Below, one piece after another: positions 45,100 through 58,124 of a stretch of 64,000 nt of DNA. Every line of letters starts with the position of its first letter. Position 1 is the first letter of the stretch. Under the pieces are notes generated by a model. That model was not told the DNA's origin. It saw only the letters and a list, made by a program, of their open reading frames with translations, and searched no databases. Made by a program: the position numbers and the translations under genes. Origin of the DNA: Phoebastria nigripes (taxonomy: Eukaryota; Chordata; Aves; Procellariiformes; Diomedeidae); assembly GCA_035582835.1 (NCBI GenBank), contig JAYKAV010002031.1:318007-382006 (forward strand). The letters are read 5' to 3'.

Positions 45100-47200
45100 C
45101 TTTATTTTTCCCTATCAACAAAACAATCAGACCAACTGTAATATTATCCAGAAATTCTGCTTCCTTCTATTTGAAATATAATTACAGCAGTCCTCTCTTA
45201 AAATTATGTTCACTAGGTGATGAAAGGAAAACATGATTACAGCTACTGCTAACATTCCATTGTGCAAAGAATTTCATATTTAGCATACTAAAGACACAGT
45301 AAGCATTTGTTTTCTTTTATGCTTTCTGGTAAAGAGCAAAGTCTGTTCTTGGAACAGTTCTGCAAAAAAATACATTTTACTCCCAGCAAGACCATTAGCC
45401 TTAGTACATTCTACAAAGGAATGAATTGGACTGCTAGACTCCCACTGTAGCTTTCCAGAGAGCTATAGTGTGTGACACAGTCCCCATTTTCATTTAAATT
45501 TCAATGGATGTGCTGTTGCTTCATGAGCTAAAAGTATGAATAGGGCTTTTTTTTTTTTGGTTTACCATCTCCTATTGTATATCTATGAAAATGATGCCTT
45601 CAAAAACTTCAGGGAACAATAATACATCAGGTAGCATTCCAAATACTCCAAAAAAGTAATATATAGAAAAATATGTAAGATCAATAGCATCATAGAGCTA
45701 AAATAAAGTACAAGCAGGACAGTTAGACTGTGTTTAATCAGTGAAGTGTCAATCTGCTAGCTTTCACTAGGCCTATGCAGAAAGGCAATTCCCTCCCACC
45801 CCAGGGGACCAGGAATAGGTGGCACCTTCAACCCCCAAGCAACGGCACAATATCTCTTCACCTTGTACACAAATTAGCCATGTGGTGAGCCGTGATACAT
45901 TTTCTATAACAGGCAATAGCAGCAGCATGCTCTTCCAAGAGAAGCCTTAGCATGGGCAAGGTACTGCTGAATCCAAATGCTGTCAGGAAACTGTCATTAA
46001 AGAAAATACTTTTCTTTCTAACTAAAAACTGAACTATCAGAAAGACAATTGAAGACTAAATAGCTGAACAATTACAGAATAACATTTCTCAGTGCTTTTC
46101 TTTCAAGAGCAGAAACATGAATAATGTGTAGTACTCCTCTCACTCTCTCTCAAGTTGCAGCTTACAACGGACTTGAAATTAGAAAAAAAAACAGTTTTTC
46201 TCAGTGTAATGCACTTACTTCATTACCTCCAGAAGAAAGTAAGCCATTATGAGCTTGTTCAAACCAGGCCTTAGTGGGCTGTGCCCTGACGCCTGGTCCA
46301 TACCCTGTGGCAAGTATGTTTGCCTCTACCCCTAAGCCACTCTCCTGAGGATCACCTACAGAGAGCAAAAGGGGGTTACCTGCCTCTTTCCCTTCCCCCA
46401 GCCTTAATTTAGTCTATATATTTTATTTGAGAACCTTCATGTGTACTGGGTCTATATGCAGATAACCAGCGCTCTATTCAACAGCTTTTTTTCGTGCAAG
46501 TATGTTCAACCTAAGACCAGTAACATGAGTTCTTGCACTGTGTTTTTATTTGTAATAAAGCATTCAAAAATTCCCTGTACAAAAGCTGTGTTTTGCTAAC
46601 TCATCAGAAGTGCTACGCTGCAAAAAGGGTAGCCCCAAACAAGAGGGGAGATGAAGAATATTGCATTCCGCTTTCCTTTAAAATCACACGAATATTACAC
46701 CTGGAGAGCGCTTTTCTTCCTGGTAATGTTTTCACTGTGGCTTATGGGAGATTTGCCATTGACTTTCATGGGATCAGATCGTCATCTTTAATCCAACACC
46801 TTTCTCTTTAATCTGCTTGTTTGCAAAAGAGAAACTTTTGCCAGTCAACCACTTCTGATAAGACAAAGGTAGCGAAGAGATGTAGTGAGAGAAGAAAAAT
46901 GAACTTTCATGCTCAACTACTAGAACAGGAATTTAGTAACAGCAAAGAGCCAGTAGTAAGAGAAGTAATTCTGCTCACAGTAAAACATAGTCATCTACAC
47001 AGAAGCATGACACTAATTAACAATGATCAAGCTGGGATGTACAGTACAAAAAATACAAGCAGCAGCTCATAAAGGCAGATGCCTTCTCCCAGAAACAATT
47101 TACAGACTGTTAAAGACATTGGAAAAAACTTGAAGTCAGAGACTGATCAGCAGTCTTAAATTAGTTTATTCTACAATGACGATATATAATAATAACACAT
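45100..47200. other. Intergenic, nothing recognised
   Basis: AT-rich downstream flank. Short open frames, such as those at 46533-46811 and 46821-47072, show no known motif or paired splice sites. A 'CATTGACTTTCATGGG' repeat fragment lies at 46757-46772. Confidence 0.5.
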
Positions 47201-47263
47201 ACTGTATAGCATTAAAAAACAATAAGGGTGCCAGGTCAGGCCTGTCCCTGCTGAAGGCCCACT

Positions 47264-47790
47264 TTGGATCCCGCACCAACGAGAAGGCACCTCTGGCGTC
47301 CCAGTTAAAGGGAACCACCAGAACAGCTACACATCTCTCTCTGCTAAATTGTCATGCCTGGAAAAAGCTATCCTGCCTGTGTTAAAACCACACACGCATG
47401 CCTTTCCCCCAGCAGAAGCTACCCTGTTAGCACTTTCCACTGGCTGTGATGCTCACGGGCAATAAAGCTCCCAACAGCAGGATGCTGCGTGCGACGGCTT
47501 GAGCCCAAAAGTCCTAAAGAAGCTCCTAGCTCACACACTGTCCCAGGCACAAGGAAAGAAAGGTGAAAATGCCCCACAATGTCGGAGCACGGCCAGGGAA
47601 TTCACTCACCATCACCCTACCAGTAACGCAGCCCGGGCTCTGGTGCCGGCTCAGCCAGAGGGGAAATCAGTCGCTAGCAAAACCCAGGCACGCTCCTTTC
47701 CCTGGTCTGTGTGGGGCACGGGTGGGACACAGCTGTTATTATTTCCATTTCGAAGGGGCAGCTTTCATTTCTGTCCAGCTCCTGTTCGTT
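47264..47790. other. CpG-richer intergenic stretch
   Basis: Compared with its surroundings, this half-kilobase has many CpG dinucleotides (for example GCTGCGTGCGACGG at 47485-47498, and CGGAGCACGGCC near 47584) and higher GC. It could be a decayed CpG island, an old LTR or a conserved element. Open frames on both strands are not recognisable proteins. Confidence 0.4.
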
Positions 47791-47829
47791 AGTGCCCTCT
47801 TGCTGAGACAGCTGAATGCTTTTGACTGA

Positions 47830-50800
47830 CTGACTGAAAGACTCCACTGATGTTGCAGCTGTAAAATCCAAATATAATGAAAGTTAGTAAAGCCTGAGGT
47901 TGGCAGTGGGCACAGCAAAGCAGAACACTTAGAACCAGCTCATTTTGCCAAAGGAATTAAGAGCATTAGCAGTACAAGTGTGAAAAAGCCCTTCTGGAGT
48001 TTCTAATGCACCACATAGACATTTCCAACCCATCTGGGAGGATATCTGCAGTCCAGATTTAAACCTCATTTGGAAATCATGCCTGTCCTATCTTATAAAG
48101 CAAACCAAAGTTATATTGCCTACCGAGTATTAAAATGTGTACTTCACAGCCTGAGCTTTTATGCACTCTACTTTTCATTCCTAGTGCTTCTCAATGATAT
48201 GAATTAATGAACTCTGGACTTTACTGTAGTAATCAAGGAATACGACCTTGCAATTATAGTACTCCAGTATTGTTTAAAAAAATGAGTGTCAGAAAAAAGA
48301 TGCAGGCCTAAGCATAGGCCAGGCTTGAGTCCTAATCCTGCCTTTGCAGCTCTGTAATGCGGTTTTGCATGAGGCTGGGGATTTCTGTGCCTCATTTTCT
48401 GCATCAGAAGGATATGACTACTTACCTACTTGATGGAGTCAGAAATGCTTATGAATTTATAGTCCCATATGTCTTTTGAAAGTTCTTCAGTGATTCTAGA
48501 AATGAAAAGTAAATTTTTCCACTAGATCTCCTAACCACATGAGTATATTTTATTGCTAAGTTGAAGGTTTTCATTTTCAGATTCATCCAACTGTAAAATA
48601 ACTATACATTTGGAAAAAATCAAAACAATGTACTTAATTTGTTCACGGTCAGCTTTGGTTAAACCTTAGTGGATTATTCATAAAAGCCTAGAATTGGATC
48701 CTGCTATTACAGTGGGATAGGCAAAAGGCTATTGGAGACACAGTCTTTTGTATCCTAGACAAAGACAACAAACCTTTTGTCCATGAGACCTGGCTCTTTC
48801 AATTCACTAATTTTAAATGACACAGTGACTCTGAGGAAAGCATGGTCATTCTGCTCCAGAGAATGGAGCTGCAGCATGATAAGAAAGGACAAAACCATTA
48901 ATATCAGACCCCTCCTGGAAATGAAATGCCTGCTCCGCAGCATGAGCATTAAAAAAAAAATAACGTGTACAATTCTAACCCCACTGAAGCCAATGGTTAA
49001 ACTCAACAGAGCTAGGCTTTTACTCAGCATGTTTGAATGAGTTATTAAACGAACTTTAGTTGTCCCTAAAAATAAATGTACTGTGTGGATCTAAGTGTAG
49101 CTGATGAATAGGAAACCTCGGGAATCTAGCAAATACAGCAGTTAGGGCTAAAACCAGAGACAGCAGAGAAAGTTGCAGAAGAAGAGTAGCTATTAGTGGC
49201 CCTGTGAGCTTTATGTTGAATCTCAAGGTCTCTCATGCCATCTACTGGCTTTTTTGTTTACTAACAATAGCTTGAATCTTTTTCCTGCAGGTTTATTTAT
49301 AGGTCTGATACATTCCAGGCAGTTTTATATAAATTCTAATCAAGGTTTGGGGTGGGTTTTTTCCCTCTAACCTCCACACTTGATTACTATGTGGTTTTTT
49401 TCCTGTAAGTACATTGCAATTCTGTACCTTTCTGAACACCATTTCACATTGTCTCTGGAGGAAAAAGACATTGCCTAAGACATTCTCATTTCTGTTATTG
49501 CTGGATAGGCAGTAATTACATTGCAAGCAGGGCTGGGAGAACAGTTTACTAAGAAAATCCAAAGCTGTTTGAAAACAGCACTTACGGTTCTTCCTCAATC
49601 AGTGTGAGATGGTTGTTATTTTGGTGCCTGAAAATGCTTTAATGTACCAAAAAATATCTGGTTTTCCCTCTTTTTTCCCTTGCAGTTCACTTAGCTGTAA
49701 TTCACAGTGAACACTTTTATGTCGTAATATTATTAAGTTTACTTTCAGATGGGTTTTGGAAAGCAGGAATTGTATATAGATAGATCTGATCACAGCACTT
49801 CCCTTCATTATCTGTAGCCTGTTTCTTCCTGACGTCCCAGTTTCCCTTCCCTATTTATCTGTGTCCACCGCCTGTTCATCTTCTCTCAGCAGGTCAAACA
49901 TGGGCACCTCAGCACACCCTCACCCAGCTCCCGGGGGTAGCAGGCAGCCCTGCAGCTGTGCACCGTGCCCCATCTAGAAGCTATTCAGGCAGCCTCAAAA
50001 TTCACATTGCACCCCATGTTAAAACATCAGCCTGCTGAAGCTTTTGGAGCTTTACGAACTTGCGCTCTCTCTTCTCCCTGTGCTTTCCTTCTGCAGTATC
50101 TTTCACTCATTTATGATTACAAACAGGCTAAAGGCCATGGAGATGTCTGACGGTAGTTGTTGTAAAGGCAGGTTGTTGATGTTAGGCAAGGTTAGAGTTC
50201 AGGGCCCAGAAGGAGTCTGAACATCCAAGACCTCTATGGATTATCCTGGAGTACTCCAATTGCCATCTGCATAATAGAGGTAAAATTAAATCAAAATCTT
50301 TACAGTAGCAGCTAACTGGGATTCATCAGGTTGTGCATACTGTTAGTCCAAATAAACCTGAGTCCTGTTACTGGATAGCCATGTTCTCCATCATCTTTGA
50401 TACATTTTGCCTTTAGGTAAATTGTGAGCGCTTTGGAGAAAAATACTAATTGGAGACTTGCACCATCAAACTCCAAGTCCTGCATGAACTCTGCAAGGGT
50501 TACTATAACAAATATAGTGCTAAACTAGGGTGCTGAAATAACAATCCTCAGGCTTTTGCCTCACTGGGAAAATGGATCACAGTCTCTTTTCATTCTGAAG
50601 CTTCAGGGCACTTTGATGACTCTTAAAATCTTCTTCTCGGTAATGAAATGAATTTCAAAATATAGTAAGTTGTGACAAACGCATGAAATGTTGTGACTAG
50701 CTCCACTCAAACCTATGTCCATTATTTTTTTACACTATTTCCTCCATGTGTTGTCTTAACCTTTGCAAGTAGAAGTAACTCAACATTCTTCATAGGCATT

Positions 50801-52000
50801 ATATGAAACAATATTTAAGTGTCTTGTTTAATAGTGGTCATATCTGTCTCCCATGTGGTTGAGAATTTACCCTAGGTAGAGCTGTTTTGATGTTTTGTTT
50901 TCTCGCCAGCTGATGAAAAGATAATTACAGCAAAAGAAATAGAGCCAAGAATTTGGGACGAATAAGCTAACATGCTAGAATTCTACTTAGATTCCTGCTT
51001 ATGTGGTCAAAACTCTTAATATTCAAGATCTGTTCATGACCATGAGACTTGGGGGATGACATACAGATTAGATTCACTATGGGCATAAGAGATTGAGGCA
51101 AGCTCAGGCTGGGGCTAGAACTAGCAGTCAAACGTTTATCTCACCATGACACTAACCTGTCTATATTACTTCAGACTCAATGCAGATACATTGGTATCTC
51201 TGAATGGTGTTTCACCTTTGTGAAATGTGGCTATAACACTTCCATTTGATACTAACTTGGATATCTCTACACCATGAGTCATAGTGCCTCCATTGTCTCT
51301 GATATTACGATTCGCTCTGTTACAAGACCTGACTTTCATGCGTCTGAAGCCAGAGTACAGTCTTCTCCCTAGAGTGATGTACTAAATTCCATATATTAAG
51401 GAGAGTTAAGCACTTCAGGTGGGATCTAAGGTATCTTCCCCCTCCAGCCTGATAACTACCTAGACTATTCAATAGGAAATGCTGAAGAGGTCATCATACA
51501 CGTCCCATTTCCCAGGGCCCCGGGCTCCCTGGGAACAGGTTTCCATACCTGAAATCATTTTCTAGGTTCTGGCAGCTACATTGCCCCTCCTGAAACACAG
51601 CTGGGGGATGGTGGGGAGGGGGAGAAGTCTCACATCTCAGGCAACTGTTCAACCCATTAAATCATTGTAGGAAAACAGGTGGGAACCACAGTTGTATCAT
51701 TGAATGAGCATAATCACGTATACTGTGCTTTTGTGGGGCTCACTGATAGAGATTAAGGGGCGTAGAGGGAAGAACATCTTGTGTGAGGCTTTTTATGTCT
51801 TACGTGTGAGAAGGGGCTGAGCTCCACGGCTTTTCCAGCACTTCTGAGCAGAGGCAAGGCTGTTCTTTAGGGTGATGGAGAGCTGCACAGATTGTGACAA
51901 TTAGGCACCGGTAGACTTTGCTATTTAAAGGTATAGAAGGGAGTATTAAAGATTTCAGTCCTGAGTATAAGCACCTACATTGTATCTAAGTCTTTTACTT
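47830..52000. other. Intergenic with SINE-like remnants
   Basis: AT-rich sequence with a + strand MIR-like remnant (48290-48460) and a CACTGAAGCCAATGG fragment at 48982-48996. No gene, RNA gene or intact mobile element was recognised. Confidence 0.45.
48290..48460 (+). repeat. MIR-like SINE remnant
   Basis: CTTGAGTCCTAATCCTGCCT, then GATTTCTGTGCCTCATTTTC and TGACTACTTACCTACTTGAT follow the order of a MIR core (gttctagtcctgc, ctctctgtgcctcattttctcatctg, ggataatactacttacctac). Diverged but recognisable by order and spacing. Confidence 0.5.
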
Positions 52001-52565
52001 TCCTCTGTGAAGCTGGGCATCAGTCTCCACAACGCTACAGCTTCACATTGGAAAATCCTGATGCAACCAAACTGAAATGCTCCAGAGGAATTAATTGGTG
52101 ACCTTGCCTGACAGACCAAAATAAATCTGGCAGGCAGGTTGCCCCCTTTGCCAAGTCCTCAGATCCCCAGCTGCAGCCGTACAGATTACACAGCTTCCTG
52201 GGTTGGGTAAGGTTGCCAGCTCCGAGTCCAGCAACCAGCCAGCTCCCCCGCACTGCCTCCTGCCTTTAGCTTGGCTCTGCAGGCTCCTAAGCATGCCCAG
52301 GGCCAGCTGGTTAGCACCAGGCAGACAGGGAACCTGGCACTCCCCCCACCTTTTGGCCAGCTGGTGGATCGACAAAATGGATTGCTCCACTCATGAGAAA
52401 TGCTGGGATGCCGACATCTCCCTCCTGCGCAGAGTGAGATGCAATGTGACAGCCCGAAACTCCCCTGAGATGCAATTCCTTTTCGCAGCGTGTACGGGCT
52501 GCTCTCTGCCTCACTTTCTTCACTTGTGCAGTGGACGGAGGAGCTTTTCAGGTGTGGTGTGATGA
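52000..52565. other. GC-richer intergenic stretch, no gene recognised
   Basis: GC content rises and open frames of 99-119 codons appear on both strands (52091-52390 and 52203-52562). They have no motif, signal peptide or splice pairing I can support. The part before about 52080 resembles an old interspersed repeat. Confidence 0.4.
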
Positions 52566-55480
52566 AGCTATTTCATTTAAATTTTTGAAAGGATCTGAAG
52601 CCCAAAGCCCTAATTTTTTGCACATCGTTCAGCATCCCATTCCAGCTTTCTCTTGGTGGGTAGGCACAGACTAGCTGAACTAAAGGTCAAGGTTTAGGTT
52701 ACCGGCACAGGCAAAGCTCTGTGCTTTGTGTGCTACACAGTCCTACCAAATCTGCAGCTTTACATGAACAAACACCTACAGAAAGAATCCTGGCCTGGCC
52801 AGGCCAAGGCGGAGTTGTAGCTCAGACTTTAGTATTGATTTATATCATGTCAATATAAATACAAATATAATTAAGAAGGATTTCTCATTTCTNTCAAAGC
52901 TTCTACCACCACTAAGGCTAAATCCTTATGGTACAAACGTTTGAATGTCACCTTCACTCACCTGCTGCACGTTTCCAGCATGGCACTGAAGAGTGGTTGA
53001 AATGTATAAGTTTTTGCTCCTCTTAAACTCTTGCCTTATCATTAGCATCCTTTTGGACAATGTTCCTTCCTTAAAAGTCTCATTTTAAAGGGTTTTTTTC
53101 AATGATTTATATATACAACTGATTTGTTTTGAGATTAGGTGATCAGGACTGTATGCCTGGACTGTCCCATACATAATGGCAATACAAATATTTTCTCTAA
53201 TTGCATCCACCCCTTCACCATTGTTCCAGTCATCAAGTCCCCTTTTAACTGCAGCTCCATATCGAGCACAAGAGACAAGCATTGCACTGCCACAACGGTT
53301 TACATTTGCATAACCTCCGATAACCTCTACGCTGTAGACAATGTGAGATTTTCACCACTGCTAGCTGTAAATGCACTTGTTTAGCCAAGCTGCCAAAACT
53401 CATATTTTAGCTCAGGAAGTCCTTCATCCAATAAGGCTCTCATTACACTTCCACCATTCTACAAGCACTTCATCCTAAGGCAATCAAGATGGTAAAAAAT
53501 AGTACTTTTTTAAAACCAACGGTCTCGAGTCAGTGGGTGTTTGGAATACAGATGAAGTGGGATCACCCAGGGTCGGTCCCCTCAGGAAGGTACCTGATAA
53601 TTTCCACATTACATCATCTTTGAATTTCAATCATTTCCTCAACAGTTGCACTAACAGCACTGAAATCATTGAACCTCACCGTTTTCCTCCATATCAACAT
53701 GCACTCTAGAAAAAAAAAAAAAGTTTCTTCTGCTGAAAAAATGTTGGTAGATCTTTTAATAAATGTATGAGAAATAAAATACATGGCATAGTCTGCCATA
53801 CTATTCCAATGACTCAAGTCTGANAACTGCAATAATTTTTCTGAATGACAGACTGAGAGGTTGCTTACTTGGTTATCACACAGCAATTTCACAGCTACTG
53901 GGTTTCATTACCCCCTTCCCTCCCCAAAAGAATTCCTTCATATGAAAAGACCTTTTCTACTTTAAGTTCTTCCCTTTGCCTGAATTCTTCATTATGCTAT
54001 TTGTAGGGCTTATTTTTCCCTTGTCAGGCAGAAAGCAGGGTCGTAATGAAAGCGCTACGTAATCAAGTGTGTCTCAACAAGCTGAACAGATTCCTACAGC
54101 AAACCCCCAGGAAACCCAGCTGCAGCCCCCTCTGCTCCTACCAGCTGCTGCTGCGCTTATCTTCTAGATAAGAGACTTGGTGATCTCCTCTATGGCCTTG
54201 CCTTTGAGGCAATGGAGCAGCGGGAAAGCAGGCTTACTCACACTTCACCCTGACCTCTAGGTGAGAAGAAGCCTTCCCTGTACAGTTATATGCTCACAGT
54301 AGAGGCTGATAAATAGACTGAACCATAAATCAAACAACAGAGTTAAATAAAATCCATTAGCTATGTTCTCTGTAGAGGGCCCTTCTTGTCTGGCTCCTGG
54401 GGGTCCATCATTTGCAAACTCGCTGCCACTAGAGGGCAAACGTGACCAAGCCATTTAACAAAGAACTCTCTCTACATTAGTATATAATCAATTTTAATTA
54501 TGGCTTACTGAGTGAGAAGAAGCCTCTTTGTCTAACTGTACCTTCAGAAAAGGTACAGTAATGGTATCTTTACCAGACACACCAATATCAGACACACTAA
54601 AAGTATTCACAGTTGCAACTGTGCCAAAACACATTGCCACTTCATTACATGTGGCCCTAAAAATTTAATATGCAAGTCACTCTTCTCAAATATTCAAGTA
54701 AAAATCTGGTATACACCTTGATATGATTTAAACCAATACAAATGAAAACAAACTAGATACATTTCACCTTGTGGAAAAGAATTATTTTGAAAAATATATT
54801 CACAGTAACCAGTCAGAAGGTTTCCAGAAAACCATTGAGATCCCGCTCTGGGAATCTCCTATTAAAAGAGGAGGTGATACAATGAAACATCTAGACTGAC
54901 TCCCTCTACAAGGCACTTGCCTGGCTTTCATCTCATTCTGAATGAGCACATTGGCAGTTCAAGTCTTGTTCAATAGCTCTTTATAATGGCTTCAGGGTCT
55001 GTTTCTGGAGTTAGTCATTATCACATAATATGGACATTTAGCTATTCAACGTCAGGATACTGAAGATAGTTTCTAGTGTAACAAAGTGAAAGGAAGAAAG
55101 TAAAGAACACACACAATGCGTAGAGAATAACTCAAGATGTAATTTAAACTACGAGGAGGAAATAATATTTCTTTGATAATTTCTTGAAAGGTTTGTGCAG
55201 GTGATTTTCCTAATGGAAAGAAATGATAGATTTGGAAAGATCCTGCATTCATACAAACCTGCAGAATTGGTATCAACCCTCAGAAGCCGGTGAGTCTGTT
55301 CTCCCCTTAATGTAAGCAAGGCAATATTTTTCTTCAAAGGGAGGTCCAGCTTCATAACTGCAATGAGATGCAATTCCACTCATGTCTCTGGAGTTGCATC
55401 TGCCTCTGGTAGCAGTAAGTGTGACCCCCCAGAGTCAGGATTTTGTAAAGATTAGCCCAGCAAGCACATAAAATATCAAA
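52566..55480. other. Intergenic, nothing firmly recognised
   Basis: Includes a CpG-retaining segment (53140-53345) that is open for 65 codons on the - strand, and an A tract (53710-53722). Neither is a recognisable gene. Ambiguous bases lie at 52893 and 53824. Confidence 0.4.
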
Positions 55481-55486
55481 AGCTAC

Positions 55487-55680
55487 AGGAAATTTTCAGC
55501 ATTTTCCTTCAGCTCCTCAGAAGGGAAGTTGTCAAAGTAGCTGTCTGCTAAACGTATCATCTGCCTTACTATAGAAAGAAGGATGTCAACACTGCATGTC
55601 AAATCCAGCCCTGAGATATATTTTTTAATGGGCAGGATCTGACTTAGACAGATCCCAAATCTCTCTGCAATTACCTGCAT
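55487..55680 (-). other. Candidate orphan exon on the - strand (uncertain)
   Basis: On the - strand a good acceptor (TGTGCCTCTCCTACAG) is followed by 64 open codons with a mixed, protein-like composition (VDILLSIVRQM, then DSYFDNFPSEEL) and a poor donor (CCT|GTAGCT), with a stop overlapping it. I do not recognise a family. No partner exon is secure. It may be chance or a pseudo-exon. Confidence 0.2.
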
Positions 55681-57084
55681 CTGTAGGAGAGGCACAAAAG
55701 GATTTGTCTTAAAGAGCTCTCAAACTATTTTCCAGTCTTGCTTTTTGTGACAGAAGCAAAGTAAAAATCTTAGGAAAATATTTTCAAAGGCATTGTTTGA
55801 GGAGATTGTAAGTTTTAGCTGTTCCCCCATGCCTTCACACCAGCAAGAGTGCTGCTCAGGTGCAGTTTGGCCAAGGACAGTTTGCGCTCAGCCACCACCT
55901 CTCCTGGGGGTCTGGTGACCCTTCCCCCATGAGCTCCAGCCCTCTGTCAGCACCCAGACACCATGACACACGGCTTTCAGGAAAGAGACTACTCAGAAGT
56001 GGGCTAATGCCACCAGAACTATTCATCTACCACTACAGCCTATTACCTTCTGAAAAAGTGTTTGGGATGATGCAATGTCAATTGAAATGACTGTCTATCT
56101 CTACACCTTTTCTTAGCCAGGGACCCTTCAAACATAGGAAGGGAGGGCACAGAAATACAAGCACATTAAGATATGCTTGGACAGTTTCAAGATGTTTCAG
56201 CTTAACCAGTGTAATGTATCGAGTATGCTGGCAGCCCCCTGACACAGCCATCAAGGGACATGCCATGGCAGTGGGAACGGACACCACTTCCTGAAGCCAA
56301 TGCTCACATGGGCACAAGAGGCAAATTAATTCATTCCTGTCAACATGAACTATTGTCTTTTCCCTGCTAGTCTTTCTTCCTGCTCAAAGCATATTTCAAA
56401 CACAAGCAGTAATGTGACCTAAAACCTAAACTCTGCTACAAGAGCTCTAGCTTCCAGCAGCCCTTCCCACAGGTAAAGGGAAGTCATGTCAGCCAGGTGT
56501 GGGAGTCACCACGTTTCATAGCTGGTTTCTCAGGTTCATTTTTCACATATCACTGCAGATGGTCACTTCAGAGCTGTATCCAGCCAATATAACTAATTAA
56601 TTACGCTGTATTAGCCCAAGAGCAGGTCTACAGATGCAAATCACTAATGATGGCACTTTAGGATTATGACATCTGATCCTTTACATCCTTTTTTTTTTGT
56701 GTGTTATTTTTACACCTGCACAAGGTATGTACAGAGCCCTAATGTGTCTTTTTACAAAAACTTTGTGGATGTTCATAGAGGGGAAAAAAAAGGAGAACCA
56801 AACCTTTATGGTTAAAGGAATTTTTTTTGCCTTTGTAACTAACCTTTATTCCCTCCTGAGTTGGATTCACTAAGCATAAAAAATGTGCTTTGGTGGGCCA
56901 GGGAAGTAAATCTCTGGACAGGTTTCGCAAGTGCCCCTATGGATTCTTAACCGGAGCACTGAGGAGCTGTTCATAGTTAAGCCAGCAGTGTGCAGTATTA
57001 GGGGATGAGACAGCACATTGGCTGCTTAGCCAGCACACCTCAGTTCCTTCCCTTCTCCTTCTTTCCCTACTTAGACACGAGAAT

Positions 57085-57119
57085 AAAAAAAAAAAAAAAA
57101 NAAAAAAAAAAAAAAAAAA
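57085..57119 (+). repeat. Poly(A) tract with ambiguous base
   Basis: Thirty-four A residues with one N (57101). Probably a retroposon tail or simple repeat; the N marks an uncertain length or base. Confidence 0.7.
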
Positions 57120-58102
57120 GAGTGAGTGCTGTAAAAGGTGATTGTCTGAAACTGTACGGACAAGATTTTCTCCCCTCTAGGGGAATTATCAGCTGGGTGG
57201 GTAAACTCATGCCTTTCTGGATTGCAGCAAGTCATCCTAGCCCTTACTTTTCCTAAGTTTCTTGTTTCTTTCTCTGCTATCATCAGCCAATTTATTATTT
57301 AAGGGATATGTATAATCTCAGCATATCTTAAATTTTTAGAAGGCGAGAAAAGCGTTTCAAGTGTCACAAGAATTATGTTTTCAGAGTATGGTGGTCCCTA
57401 ATAGGAGAAAAGTATGGCAGAAACAGAGTACTACTGTATTCTACTTCTCAGCTGATATGCTTGTGTACATGGCCTGAGCACCTTTCTCAAAAGAAGAAAA
57501 TGTTTTCTTCATTCTAGAAGAAAGGATGCTCTGGTGCCAAACAAATAGGCAACCTTCTAGGAACTGATCCTCAAGCAGCCTCTCTGCAATTGCTTCTGGT
57601 TGAAAACAGCATAAGAATTCAGTTTTTCACAAAGGCATTAGGTAGAAAAGCTTTAATTATTAAAAGAATGTGAATTAAGCAGATATTGTGCTGCACCTAC
57701 AGTGCCTTGGCGAGAAGGTGCTCTGTAAACAGAGTTATTATTTCATCAACACAGTAGACTCCTCACTTAATGGCTCACTAACTGGGCCAGAGATGAGATT
57801 CGATGTGAAGAAATCAATGACTCAAAGCAAGAGATTGAGCAAATATGAAACACCTAGTGTTTAGCTCTTAGGATTGCATATTGTCTCCTGTGGAAGTGAC
57901 TCATATCATGCAGGGAGAAAATAACACTCCTGCTGCTGCGTCCAGCTGTATCCATAGGAGATAAAACTGAACTGGTGCTTGCTAGCACTAGACTCCCATA
58001 CTTTAGGGGGGAGTTATTTGCTTTTTGGTGTTTGCCTTCTGTGCTATAGCTGCTAAATAAATAAGCATTGCCACTTCATATTTCCAAAATTGTCTCACTG
58101 CC

Positions 58103-58124
58103 TTTTTTTTTTTTTTTTTTTTTT
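58103..58124 (+). repeat. Poly(T) tract
   Basis: Twenty-two T residues following GTCTCACTGCC. It could be the tail of a reverse-orientation retroposon, but no body was recognised. Confidence 0.7.

Noticed and set aside
47499..47829. 97-codon + strand open frame
   Set aside because: It lies in the GC/CpG-richer block where stops are rarer. No motif, signal peptide or splice pairing.
48755..49040. Hydrophobic - strand frame resembling a membrane protein
   Set aside because: Complement of AT-rich sequence with a repeat fragment (CACTGAAGCCAATGG) inside it. Hydrophobicity follows from base composition.
52091..52562. Overlapping 99- and 119-codon frames on both strands
   Set aside because: GC-rich stretch with frames open on both strands at once; no recognisable protein features.
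56078..56317. 79-codon - strand frame
   Set aside because: Composition and context look like a decayed interspersed repeat; no splice signals of note.
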